Shown here: positions 34,591 to 42,431 of the stretch, in pieces
How positions within the stretch are numbered: the first letter of the stretch is position 1
Layout: every line of letters starts with the position of its first letter
DNA from: an uncultured Woeseia sp.
Lineage (GTDB): Bacteria > Pseudomonadota > Gammaproteobacteria > Steroidobacterales > Woeseiaceae
Assembly: GCA_937925605.1 (NCBI GenBank)
Contig: CALALV010000188.1
Location: 1-57,472 of the forward strand
Reading direction: 5' to 3'
Length of the DNA stretch: 57,472 bases
Position numbers and translations under genes: made by a program
The notes under the pieces: model-generated
Database searches by the model: none
Told to the model about the DNA's origin: nothing
The model's input: only the letters and a program-made list of their open reading frames with translations

Positions 34591-35406
34591 CTACTCGCGG
34601 CGCCGGCCGCCGGCCATGATGCCGACCGGGCCGCGCGGGATCGCGATCTGCATCGGCATGCCGTCGCGCTCGATCTGCAGCAGCACGGTCTCGCCGGGCG
34701 CGCCGTCGAGCGTCGCCTGGTTCAGGTCCGACATGCTGTAGATGCGTTTCGCACCGTACTGCAGGATGCGGTCGCCCGGCTGCAGGCCGGCGCGCTGCGC
34801 GGGCGAAGTATCCATGATGCCGGACACGACGACCGCGGTCGGTCGCCCGCTGCCCTCGAGGTAGCGTTCGTAGTCGTCGCCGAGGTCAGCGCGGAAGGCC
34901 TCGCGTTCGGCGCGCGCGAAGGCCTGGTAGTCCTCCCAGTCGCCCTCGCGCGATGCATCGTGGCGCGCTTCCAGCATCGCGAGCTGGTAGCGCGACTCCC
35001 GCTGCATGATCCACTCCGCGCGCTCGGCGCTCAGCCCGGCCCGCACGAGTGCGTCGAGCCGGCCCTCGCGGTTATCGCCGAAGCGCCGACGCGGAGCGAC
35101 GTCGACGTCCGGTACCTCCGCAACGGGCCCGGCAACGTCGCGGTTGCCGTATTCGTCGTCGCGGTCCTCGAGCAGGTCGGACAGGTACAGGAGCTCGTCT
35201 TCCAGCAGCTGGCGCGCCCGGCGCTCCTCGGCCACGGCCCGTTCGAGCTCGCGCACGCGCTCGGCGAGCGGCAGCGAGGCGTCGAAGCCTGGCGCGGGTT
35301 CCGCGGGCGCAGGCGACGCCGGCTGCTCGCCCGGCAGCAGCCGGGCCAGCGCGAAGCCGGTGCCGACCAGCAGCAAAGCTACGACGAGGAGTCGGAATCG
35401 CGTCAT
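34591..35406 (-). CDS. Membrane-anchored PDZ-domain protein with coiled coil
   Basis: 271 residues from the ATG at 35404-35406 (a TTG one codon upstream is also possible). An N-terminal membrane anchor (FRLLVVALLLVGTGFALARLL) is followed by a Pro-rich linker, a predicted coiled coil (LAERVRELERAVAEERRARQ onward, about residues 48-85), an acidic stretch and a C-terminal PDZ domain (GIMDTSPAQRAGLQPGDRIL, then ETVLLQIERDGMPMQIAI). PDZ domains bind C-terminal peptides; no protease domain is attached, so this is probably a periplasmic scaffold or adaptor. Divergent from the LDLEN exoprotein, with a 215-base shared gap. Confidence 0.82.
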   Translation of the reverse strand: MTRFRLLVVALLLVGTGFALARLLPGEQPASPAPAEPAPGFDASLPLAERVRELERAVAEERRARQLLEDELLYLSDLLEDRDDEYGNRDVAGPVAEVPDVDVAPRRRFGDNREGRLDALVRAGLSAERAEWIMQRESRYQLAMLEARHDASREGDWEDYQAFARAEREAFRADLGDDYERYLEGSGRPTAVVVSGIMDTSPAQRAGLQPGDRILQYGAKRIYSMSDLNQATLDGAPGETVLLQIERDGMPMQIAIPRGPVGIMAGGRRRE

Positions 35407-35539
35407 CAATTATGCAGCGTGGTCCGGAAATACCATGCGTTTGATCATTGTTCTTGCGCAACAGTTCCCGCGTTGAATTGACATATTGCAGTACGCGGCG
35501 CTGTTACAAAGCAATCTGCGGCAAATTTCCCGATTAGCC

Positions 35540-35545
35540 TATACT
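35540..35545 (+). promoter_or_regulatory. Candidate -10 element (TATACT) for the LDLEN exoprotein gene
   Basis: TATACT matches the sigma-70 -10 box at five of six positions and lies 77 bases before the TTG start, in the divergent gap. The best -35-like sequence in the gap, TTGACA at 35478-35483, is too far away to pair with it and may belong to a second, weaker promoter. The gap is clearly AT-richer than its surroundings. Confidence 0.45.
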
Positions 35546-35621
35546 GGCTGCGGAGAGCGAGCATCAGCGGACGAACACTCGCCGTACCCGTCGATAACCA
35601 ATAACAAGTCGGGAGCGGAAC

Positions 35622-38600
35622 TTGGACTCGAACACCACATCGCGCGGTGACGTGCGGCGCAGTCGCGCCGGCTTGCTGCCCATCATTGCCCTGTTCGCGA
35701 GCACCGTCGCCCATGCCGGCGCCGTGCCGCAGCAGAACGTCAACGCGATCGGCCCGACGCCGGTCAACTGGCTGTTCGCCGGCAATGCGCGCAAGCAGCA
35801 GAACGAACCGGAGTGTGCGAGCTCCTCGACACACCCGCAGTGGCTGTTCTGCGGCTATAACGACTACCGCGCCGTCGATTTCGAGAGCATAGGCGACGCG
35901 TTTCCCGGCGTCAGCATTTCGCGCGACTACGGGCAATCCTGGATCAGCGGCCTGCACTTCGGGCACCTGGCCGACAACCCGACGCTCGGCCAGCAGTTCG
36001 GTGCGGACGCGAACGTGTCCGCGGTGCCCTACCTGCTGCTGTACAACTTCATTGCCGGCTGGCGCAACGACGAGCAGCCGGGCGGCGTCTACGTCTCGCG
36101 CTGGTACGAACACAACCGCGAGAGCGGTCCGCCGTGGGAGCCGCTTGACGTCGTCACGATCGATACCGGCACGTCCGGGCAGTTCCTCGACAAGCCGGGC
36201 TTCACCACTTCGCTCGCCGATCCGGCAGACGGACAGCCCGACGTCGTCGTCCCGATCCCGGAGTTCGTCGACCCGCGCAACGCCAACAACGTCGTGCCCG
36301 CCTACGACCTGCATGTCCCGGCGGGCCGCACGCACCTCGTGTACACGAAGTTCGTCGGCAACGACAACAACGACGGCACCAAGATCATGTACCGCGCCTC
36401 CGACGACTGGGGCCTGACCTGGCCGGTCGAGACCAAGCTGTCGGAGAGCGCAGAGATCAACCAGGGCGCGAGCATCGCAACGCGCAACTTCGGCCAGCAG
36501 GTACTCGTCGTCTGGCGGCGCTTCTCGGACAACAACGAGACCAGCGCGATCATGATGTCCTACAAGGCGAACAACAAGTGGAGCAAGCCGGAGGTCGTCG
36601 CGGAATTCTGCGCGTTCGACCAGACGACCGGCGTATCGCGCTTCCGTACGAACGCACTGCCAGTCGTAACGAGCGACGGCAACGATTTCTACGTGTTCTA
36701 CGCCGATCGCGGCCCCGGCGGCCAGACCTGCTTCGAGGAAGACGGCACGGCGCGGCAGGTTACGGTCGCGCTCGAGGACGACTTCGTCGCCCCGCAGGAC
36801 GGGCAGATCCCGATGGCCTTCGGCTACTCGCGGATCATGATGGTGCGCTCTTCGGGCAGCAACAATCTGCAGTGGAGCGACCCGGTAGCGGTCGACCCGC
36901 AGGAGAGCGCGCCGGGCGTGCGCCGCCGCGGCCACCAGTTCATGCCGGCCACGACCACGCTGCACGGCATCACGACGCTGGCCTGGTACGACAGCCGCCG
37001 CGACAAGCTCAACCTGCGGCAGACGCCGGTACCGGGCGCGTTCATCGAGGACTACGTGCTGAACGTGACCGGTACGTCAGGCACGCTGATCCCGGCCAGC
37101 GCCTACGAGCAGGTCCCGCCGCCGGCTGAGCTGCCGCCGACCACCGGCAACTACCCGTTCCGCCGCACGATCGACATGTACGGCGCGCAGCTCGTGGACG
37201 GCGTGCCGCGCGAATACCTCGTCGACGCGGACGATTACGTCGCGTCGAGCGGTGGCACTCCGCAGCCCTCGGTGCGCATATCGCGCTTCCCGATGGGCCT
37301 GAACCCGCTGACCGGCGAGGTTCGGCAGCTCGAGTTCGAACACCCGAACGCGCGCATGTTCCGCAAGGGCACCGCGCCGTTCATCGGCGACTACAACTCC
37401 GTGTTCGGACCCGAGTACCGGCTGGAGGGCGACGACTGGGTACCGAACAACACCGTGCCGAACGAGGTCCTTGCCGAGCCGATCGTGAGCGTGGCCTGGA
37501 CCAGCAACCGCAACGCGCGTGGCCCAATCTACTACACAGGCTGCGACGTCTGGGACGAGCTGCTCGGCATGTGGATCTCGCCGCCCGGCTGCCCCAGCAC
37601 CTACGGCGCACCCGAGGTACCTGGCATCATGGCCCCGCTGCAGGGCGAGGACGGCGAGGACTCGATCGGCGTCTGCACGCCGGCGACGCCGAACGCGTTG
37701 ACCCGCAACCAGAACATCTTCGTCGCGGCGATGCGGCCGGAACTGTCGGTCACGGTGCTGTCGGCGGCCAAGTCCGCGGACGGCAGCGTGCGCACCTACG
37801 TACTGCTGCTGCACAACGCCTCACCGGCGACCCGCACCGCGACATTGTCGGTGCCGCTGGAGACGCCCGCGCGCGCGAGCTTCCAGCCCGACGACACGGG
37901 CGTCAACAGTATCCCGGTGGTATTGCCGGGCCGCTCCAGCGCCGTGCGCACGATCTTCACCTTCGTCAATGCCGACACCGACCCGACCGACGATATCGTC
38001 GTCACGCTCGCGGACGACGCGAACCCGGGCCTCGTCGCCAGCGCGGCATTGCGCTTCGACAGCGCAACGCCTTTCGAGAACGTGTTCACCGACGATGCCG
38101 GCAACCCGGTCCCGGCGGGCGACGCCGAGGTCTTCGACATCCTGCTCGACCGCGACCGTATCGTCTCGACGCAGAACCTGGACCTCGAGAACCTCGACCT
38201 CGAGAACACGACCGAGCTGGTCGATATCGCGCATCTCGATCTCGAGAACCTCGACCTCGAGAACCGCGTCATCTACTACTCCGACCTGCAGAGCCTCGAT
38301 CTCGAGAACCTGGACCTGGAGAACCTGCTCTACCAGCAGCAGAACGTGGAAATCCTCGACCTAGAGAACCTCGACCTCGAGAACCGGCTGCTGTACCTCG
38401 ACCTCGAGAACTGGGATCTCGAGAGCCTGGATCTCGAGAACCTCGACCTCGAGAACCTCGACCTGGAGAACTTCACGATCTTCGCCTCGGACGTCGAGAG
38501 CCTGGACCTCGAAAACCTCGACCTCGAGAACCTCGACCTGGAGAACACGGCCGAGTACACCGAGGTCAGCTGGCAGCTGAAGACCGAGACCAATACGACG

Positions 38601-40178
38601 ACCGGCATCGATGTGAAGCCGATCTTCACCGAGGCGCTGCGTCAGGCGGTCGCCGACAAGGCCGTGCAGATCTTCGTCACCAGTCCCTACGAGACAAGCA
38701 CCGTTACGCTGAACTCGACCGCGGACAACTTCTGCGCGCCGAAGGTCCACGTCAGCAACCAGGTTCTGTACAACTCGCTGTTGCCGGCCGGCAGCGCGAC
38801 GTCCTCGTCGGCGGACCCCGACCCGGTGCTGGATCCGTACGCGCCGAGCTTCCTGCTGGAGCCGGACCGGCGCGCCGTGGTGACGCTGCGCTTCTTCCAC
38901 GACGGCGACCTGGACGAAGACTTCATCAATGCCAACCTCGGCGTCGCGATGTACTCGCAGGGCGGCGGCACGGTCGACTGCGACATCGAGGCAGAGACCG
39001 GCGACGGCAGCATCATCGAGTCCTGCGAGATCGACAACCCGGACACGACCCCGCCGGTGCTGGCGGGCATCGATCCGCCGGTGTTCGTCCCGGCCGAGCC
39101 CTTCGTGCTCGCCGCCACGGCCAGCACCTTCCAGGTCAGCTGGGGCCCGGTGACGGCAACCGACAACGTCGATACCGACATCGTCGTCGACTGCACCCCG
39201 GGCACGCTGGACGATACGCTGCCGGCGTTCACCTTCGTCCACGATTTCCCGGCGGGCGACACGACCGTGACCTGCAGCGCCAGCGACAGCTCGGGCAACG
39301 AGGCCAGCGGCGAATTCGTCGTCACCGTCAGTGACGTGACTGCACCGGTCATTACGCTGACCGGCGATAATCCGCAGTCGATTGCCGAAGGCTCGCCCTA
39401 CGTCGAGCTCGGCGCAACCGCTAGCGACAACGTCGACGGCGACCTGAGCGCCGAGATCGTCATCGACGCGAGCGGCGTCGATACGAACACGCCCGGGACC
39501 TACACGGTCAGCTACACGTCGACGGATTCCTTCGGCAACTCGAGCACGGTCGAGCGCACCGTCATCGTCACGGACGCGACGCCGCCGGTCATCACGGTGA
39601 TCGAGGATCCACTGGTCGTGACGACCACCGGCGACACGGCGTCGGTCGATTACCTGGCCAACGTCAGCGTCAGCGACAACGTGGACGGCGTGCTGGTGCC
39701 CGATTGCACGGTCGATGGCGCCGCGGCAGCCAATCCCGTCGACCTGCCGCGCGGCACCGCAACGGTGGACTGCAGCGCGACGGATGCCGCCGGCAACTCG
39801 GCCAGCGCGCAGTTCACCGTGGACGTGGTGTTCGCCTGGACCGTGGAACTCGACAGGGTCAAGGGCAACATCAAGGCCGGCAGCGTGGTGCCGCTCGACT
39901 TCCGCTACCGCAACAACGGTGCGCTGGTCGACAGCAGTGCACTGGCCGTCATGGTCACCTGGCGCGGGCCGTTCAGCGGCAACAACTGCACCGGCGTGAA
40001 TACCGGCGCAGGCGACGGCATGGCGGCGAACGACGCCGGCAACAGCGACTTCCGCTACTCGGCGTCGAACAGCACCTGGCAGTACAGCTGGCAGACGCCG
40101 TCGCAACCGGGGTCCTACGAACTGGAGATCGAACCGCCGGGCGGACCCGACGCGACGACCTGCGTCACGCTGCGCTAA
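35622..40178 (+). CDS. Large secreted protein: sialidase-like region, LDLEN pentapeptide solenoid, Ig-like domains
   Basis: 1518 residues. Start TTG at 35622 with GGGAG six bases upstream; a signal peptide ends at AHA before GAVPQQ. Part 1 (about 40-680) is a probable beta-propeller with Asp-boxes SRDYGQSW (100-107) and SDDWGLTW (260-267), as in sialidases and exported BNR proteins. Part 2 (about 700-850) looks like an Ig-like sandwich. Part 3 (852-975) is the LDLEN repeat. Part 4 has two HYR-like domains (about 1144-1240 and 1318-1403) flanking a DUF5011-type Ig domain (GDNPQSIAEGSPYVELGAT). Part 5 (about 1408-1518) resembles the PxKF domain of exported proteins. No sortase, type 9 or autotransporter signal is seen. 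Probably a surface or secreted adhesin or glycan-binding protein; function unknown. Faces a membrane TPR gene end-to-end, 21 bases apart. Confidence 0.85.
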   Translation: MDSNTTSRGDVRRSRAGLLPIIALFASTVAHAGAVPQQNVNAIGPTPVNWLFAGNARKQQNEPECASSSTHPQWLFCGYNDYRAVDFESIGDAFPGVSISRDYGQSWISGLHFGHLADNPTLGQQFGADANVSAVPYLLLYNFIAGWRNDEQPGGVYVSRWYEHNRESGPPWEPLDVVTIDTGTSGQFLDKPGFTTSLADPADGQPDVVVPIPEFVDPRNANNVVPAYDLHVPAGRTHLVYTKFVGNDNNDGTKIMYRASDDWGLTWPVETKLSESAEINQGASIATRNFGQQVLVVWRRFSDNNETSAIMMSYKANNKWSKPEVVAEFCAFDQTTGVSRFRTNALPVVTSDGNDFYVFYADRGPGGQTCFEEDGTARQVTVALEDDFVAPQDGQIPMAFGYSRIMMVRSSGSNNLQWSDPVAVDPQESAPGVRRRGHQFMPATTTLHGITTLAWYDSRRDKLNLRQTPVPGAFIEDYVLNVTGTSGTLIPASAYEQVPPPAELPPTTGNYPFRRTIDMYGAQLVDGVPREYLVDADDYVASSGGTPQPSVRISRFPMGLNPLTGEVRQLEFEHPNARMFRKGTAPFIGDYNSVFGPEYRLEGDDWVPNNTVPNEVLAEPIVSVAWTSNRNARGPIYYTGCDVWDELLGMWISPPGCPSTYGAPEVPGIMAPLQGEDGEDSIGVCTPATPNALTRNQNIFVAAMRPELSVTVLSAAKSADGSVRTYVLLLHNASPATRTATLSVPLETPARASFQPDDTGVNSIPVVLPGRSSAVRTIFTFVNADTDPTDDIVVTLADDANPGLVASAALRFDSATPFENVFTDDAGNPVPAGDAEVFDILLDRDRIVSTQNLDLENLDLENTTELVDIAHLDLENLDLENRVIYYSDLQSLDLENLDLENLLYQQQNVEILDLENLDLENRLLYLDLENWDLESLDLENLDLENLDLENFTIFASDVESLDLENLDLENLDLENTAEYTEVSWQLKTETNTTTGIDVKPIFTEALRQAVADKAVQIFVTSPYETSTVTLNSTADNFCAPKVHVSNQVLYNSLLPAGSATSSSADPDPVLDPYAPSFLLEPDRRAVVTLRFFHDGDLDEDFINANLGVAMYSQGGGTVDCDIEAETGDGSIIESCEIDNPDTTPPVLAGIDPPVFVPAEPFVLAATASTFQVSWGPVTATDNVDTDIVVDCTPGTLDDTLPAFTFVHDFPAGDTTVTCSASDSSGNEASGEFVVTVSDVTAPVITLTGDNPQSIAEGSPYVELGATASDNVDGDLSAEIVIDASGVDTNTPGTYTVSYTSTDSFGNSSTVERTVIVTDATPPVITVIEDPLVVTTTGDTASVDYLANVSVSDNVDGVLVPDCTVDGAAAANPVDLPRGTATVDCSATDAAGNSASAQFTVDVVFAWTVELDRVKGNIKAGSVVPLDFRYRNNGALVDSSALAVMVTWRGPFSGNNCTGVNTGAGDGMAANDAGNSDFRYSASNSTWQYSWQTPSQPGSYELEIEPPGGPDATTCVTLR
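38175..38546 (+). repeat. Protein-level tandem repeat: 15 LDLEN pentapeptides
   Basis: Within the exoprotein (residues 852-975) I count fifteen exact LDLEN units and one WDLES variant. They come in groups of two or three, separated by spacers such as TTELVDIAH, RVIYYSDLQS, LLYQQQNVEI and FTIFASDVES. The DNA units are built from CTCGACCTCGAGAAC-type 15-mers with synonymous changes. The spacers end in DLxx-like pentapeptides (VDIAH, SDLQS, SDVES), so pair plus spacer gives blocks of 19-20 residues, the length of one coil of a pentapeptide beta-solenoid. Confidence 0.95.
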
Positions 40179-40199
40179 CGGAGACTTGCCGGCAGCCCG

Positions 40200-42287
40200 C
40201 TAGTCGGCATCCCCGGTCGTCGCGAGACCGCGCAGTTCGCGGTCCGCGGCGGCCTTCCACGACTCCAGCCGCCCGACGTAGCGCCAGGTCGGCACGTCGT
40301 CGAAGAACAGGCCGCCGGCCTCGCCGCGGCGTCGCAACAGGGCGGCGAACTCGGCGCTCGCCTCCGCCGGGTAGTCCGCGGCCATGTAACTGCGGCCCAG
40401 GTGGAAGCGCACGAGCCAAAGGTCGGCCGCCTCGAGCGCCCGGCGATAAGCCGCGATCGCGGCGACGTGGTCCCCGGAGTGGTGCGCGATCAGCCCGTCG
40501 ATGAGGTGGGCATAGGCCACCGCCGTCGGCCGAAGCTGACCGCGATACTGGTTGGCGATCTCCGCGGCCTCGGCGAACAGCTGCTCTGCCACGAGCATTT
40601 CCGCGGTCGGCACCAGCTGACCGTCCTGGCGAGACGGCGGCAGCGCTTGCAGCAGGCGCAATCCCTCGGCGGCGTTTTCCTGCGCTGCCAGCGCCTGCGC
40701 CAGCGCTACGGTCTTCGTCGAGACGCCGCGTTCGTCGGCCGCGGCGCGGTCGGCTTCGATGCCCTCCTCGAGCATCGCCACCGCCTCCGCCAGGCGATTT
40801 TCGTAGAGCGCGATGTCGGCAAGGCCTGTGGCCGCCAGCGAGGCGCCGCGGTCGCCGGTGGCCGCCATCGACCCGTAGTAATCGGCAGCCTGCGCCGGGT
40901 CCCCGTCGTGCAGCGCGACCAGCGCGAGAATCATCCATGACTTGAAAAACTCCGGATCTTCCTCGACGACGCCGCGCGCGTACTCGGCGGCGAGTTCCGT
41001 CTCGCCGGCGTACAGCGCGTATTGCGCGTGGTTTGCCCGGTACAGCGTGCGCTTCGGGTAGATCTTGAGCAGCTGGCGGCTCTGGGCGAGCGCCGCGTCG
41101 TACTGGGCCGTGAACGTGTACAGGATCGCGAGATTGTTGTTGCCGGCGCCGTCGGCCGGGAATTCCTCGACGAGCTGCCGGTAGTTCTCGATAGCCTTGT
41201 CGTAGTTCAGCGAGACCGCGGTGTAGTACAGGCCGAAGGTCCGGTAGCGCTCGCGCTCGGTCATGCGGTCGGCGAGCGACAGTGCTTTCGCCCAGAGTTC
41301 GTTCGCCTCGCTGCCCTGGCCCAGCTTGAAGGCCGACAGGCCCCAGCCGGACCAGGCGCGCGCGAACTGCGGGTCGAGCTCGACGGCCCGCCGGTAGTGC
41401 TCGACGGCATCCTCGTCGCGGCCGTCGCGGGCGAGCCGCTGTCCCTCGGCATACTCTTTCATCGCTTCGAGCGAGCGGGTCGTCAGCGCCTCGCCACGGC
41501 GCAAAGCGGCCAGGTCTTCGGCATCGTCGCCGAGCTTGCGGCGAATCTCGCCGACGGCCTCGCCCACCGCGACCAACACGCCGGCCGCATCGCGGGAGCT
41601 GGCATCCGCTGCCACGCGCGCCTCGCCGCTCGCCGGGTCCAGCGCGCGCAGCTCCAGCTCGAAGCGCGGGCCGTCGGCAGCAATGCTGCCCGCGAGCACG
41701 AGGTCCATGTCCTCGCGGACGGCAACGAGCCGCGCGGTCTCCTCGTCGAGCTTGTCGCCGAGTCCTAGCTCTTTCGCCGTGTCCTGCGCCTGGTCGCGCC
41801 GCGACGCATTGACGAAGGATGCGCCCTCGATGCCGATAGACAGCGCCTGCTCCAGCGCGCCGTCGAACAGGTTGTTGCCGGTCCGGTTGTGGACGTCGGC
41901 GATCAGCACGGTCAGCGGTTCGGGTTCAGCGACGGGCCCCGGCGTGCGGGTGAAATTCAGGTAGACGGAGATGATCAGCGCGACGGACAGGACGCCGATG
42001 ACGACGAAGTCCATCTTGCGCCCCCCGATCGGCAGTACCACCGTGTCGGTCGCATCCGGCTGCACGACGACGCCGTGCTCGGTCACATCGAAGATCCACG
42101 ACAGGATTACGGCGATCGGGAAACCGACGAACGCAACGATGATCAGCCAGCGCAGCGCCTCGGGCGGTGCGTCGAAGGTCGGCAGCAGTACGCTCGCGAC
42201 CTCGATGACGATCCACGAGATGCCGACGTACAGGCCGGCGGTGCGGAACACCTCGCGGCGTCGCAGTTCGATGATGAACTTCTTCAT
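40200..42287 (-). CDS. Membrane-anchored tetratricopeptide-repeat protein
   Basis: 695 residues. Two or three N-terminal membrane helices (TAGLYVGISWIVIEVASVLLP; LIIVAFVGFPIAVILSWIF; FVVIGVLSVALIISVYL) with an ITEHGV-like cytoplasmic turn are typical of the TPR proteins that also occur fused to adenylate cyclases or CadC-like regulators; no such catalytic domain is present here. Next comes a periplasmic alpha/beta domain that starts LTVLIADVHNRTGNNLFDGAL and reads like the substrate-side domain of those proteins, then about eight TPR units (for example DAVEHYRRAVELDPQFARAWSG). Likely a scaffold or signalling protein. The ATG has no strong ribosome site. Convergent with the exoprotein, divergent from the M3 peptidase. 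Confidence 0.85.
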   Translation of the reverse strand: MKKFIIELRRREVFRTAGLYVGISWIVIEVASVLLPTFDAPPEALRWLIIVAFVGFPIAVILSWIFDVTEHGVVVQPDATDTVVLPIGGRKMDFVVIGVLSVALIISVYLNFTRTPGPVAEPEPLTVLIADVHNRTGNNLFDGALEQALSIGIEGASFVNASRRDQAQDTAKELGLGDKLDEETARLVAVREDMDLVLAGSIAADGPRFELELRALDPASGEARVAADASSRDAAGVLVAVGEAVGEIRRKLGDDAEDLAALRRGEALTTRSLEAMKEYAEGQRLARDGRDEDAVEHYRRAVELDPQFARAWSGWGLSAFKLGQGSEANELWAKALSLADRMTERERYRTFGLYYTAVSLNYDKAIENYRQLVEEFPADGAGNNNLAILYTFTAQYDAALAQSRQLLKIYPKRTLYRANHAQYALYAGETELAAEYARGVVEEDPEFFKSWMILALVALHDGDPAQAADYYGSMAATGDRGASLAATGLADIALYENRLAEAVAMLEEGIEADRAAADERGVSTKTVALAQALAAQENAAEGLRLLQALPPSRQDGQLVPTAEMLVAEQLFAEAAEIANQYRGQLRPTAVAYAHLIDGLIAHHSGDHVAAIAAYRRALEAADLWLVRFHLGRSYMAADYPAEASAEFAALLRRRGEAGGLFFDDVPTWRYVGRLESWKAAADRELRGLATTGDAD

Positions 42288-42431
42288 TCTTGTTGCGGGC
42301 GCCTCCCCCGGGACGCGCGTCAGTCTAGCACGACCCCGAACAGCGCCGGCATCGGTAGTTTCCCCGCGCGTGCGTCGAACCGATGCCGCATTTGCTGTCT
42401 AAAGAACTTTCCGCGAACAGGTGTTACCTCC

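Noticed and set aside
38175..38546. The LDLEN region as a CRISPR array or minisatellite
   Set aside because: Units are in frame, coding for the same peptide with synonymous changes, and have no constant repeat with unique spacers.
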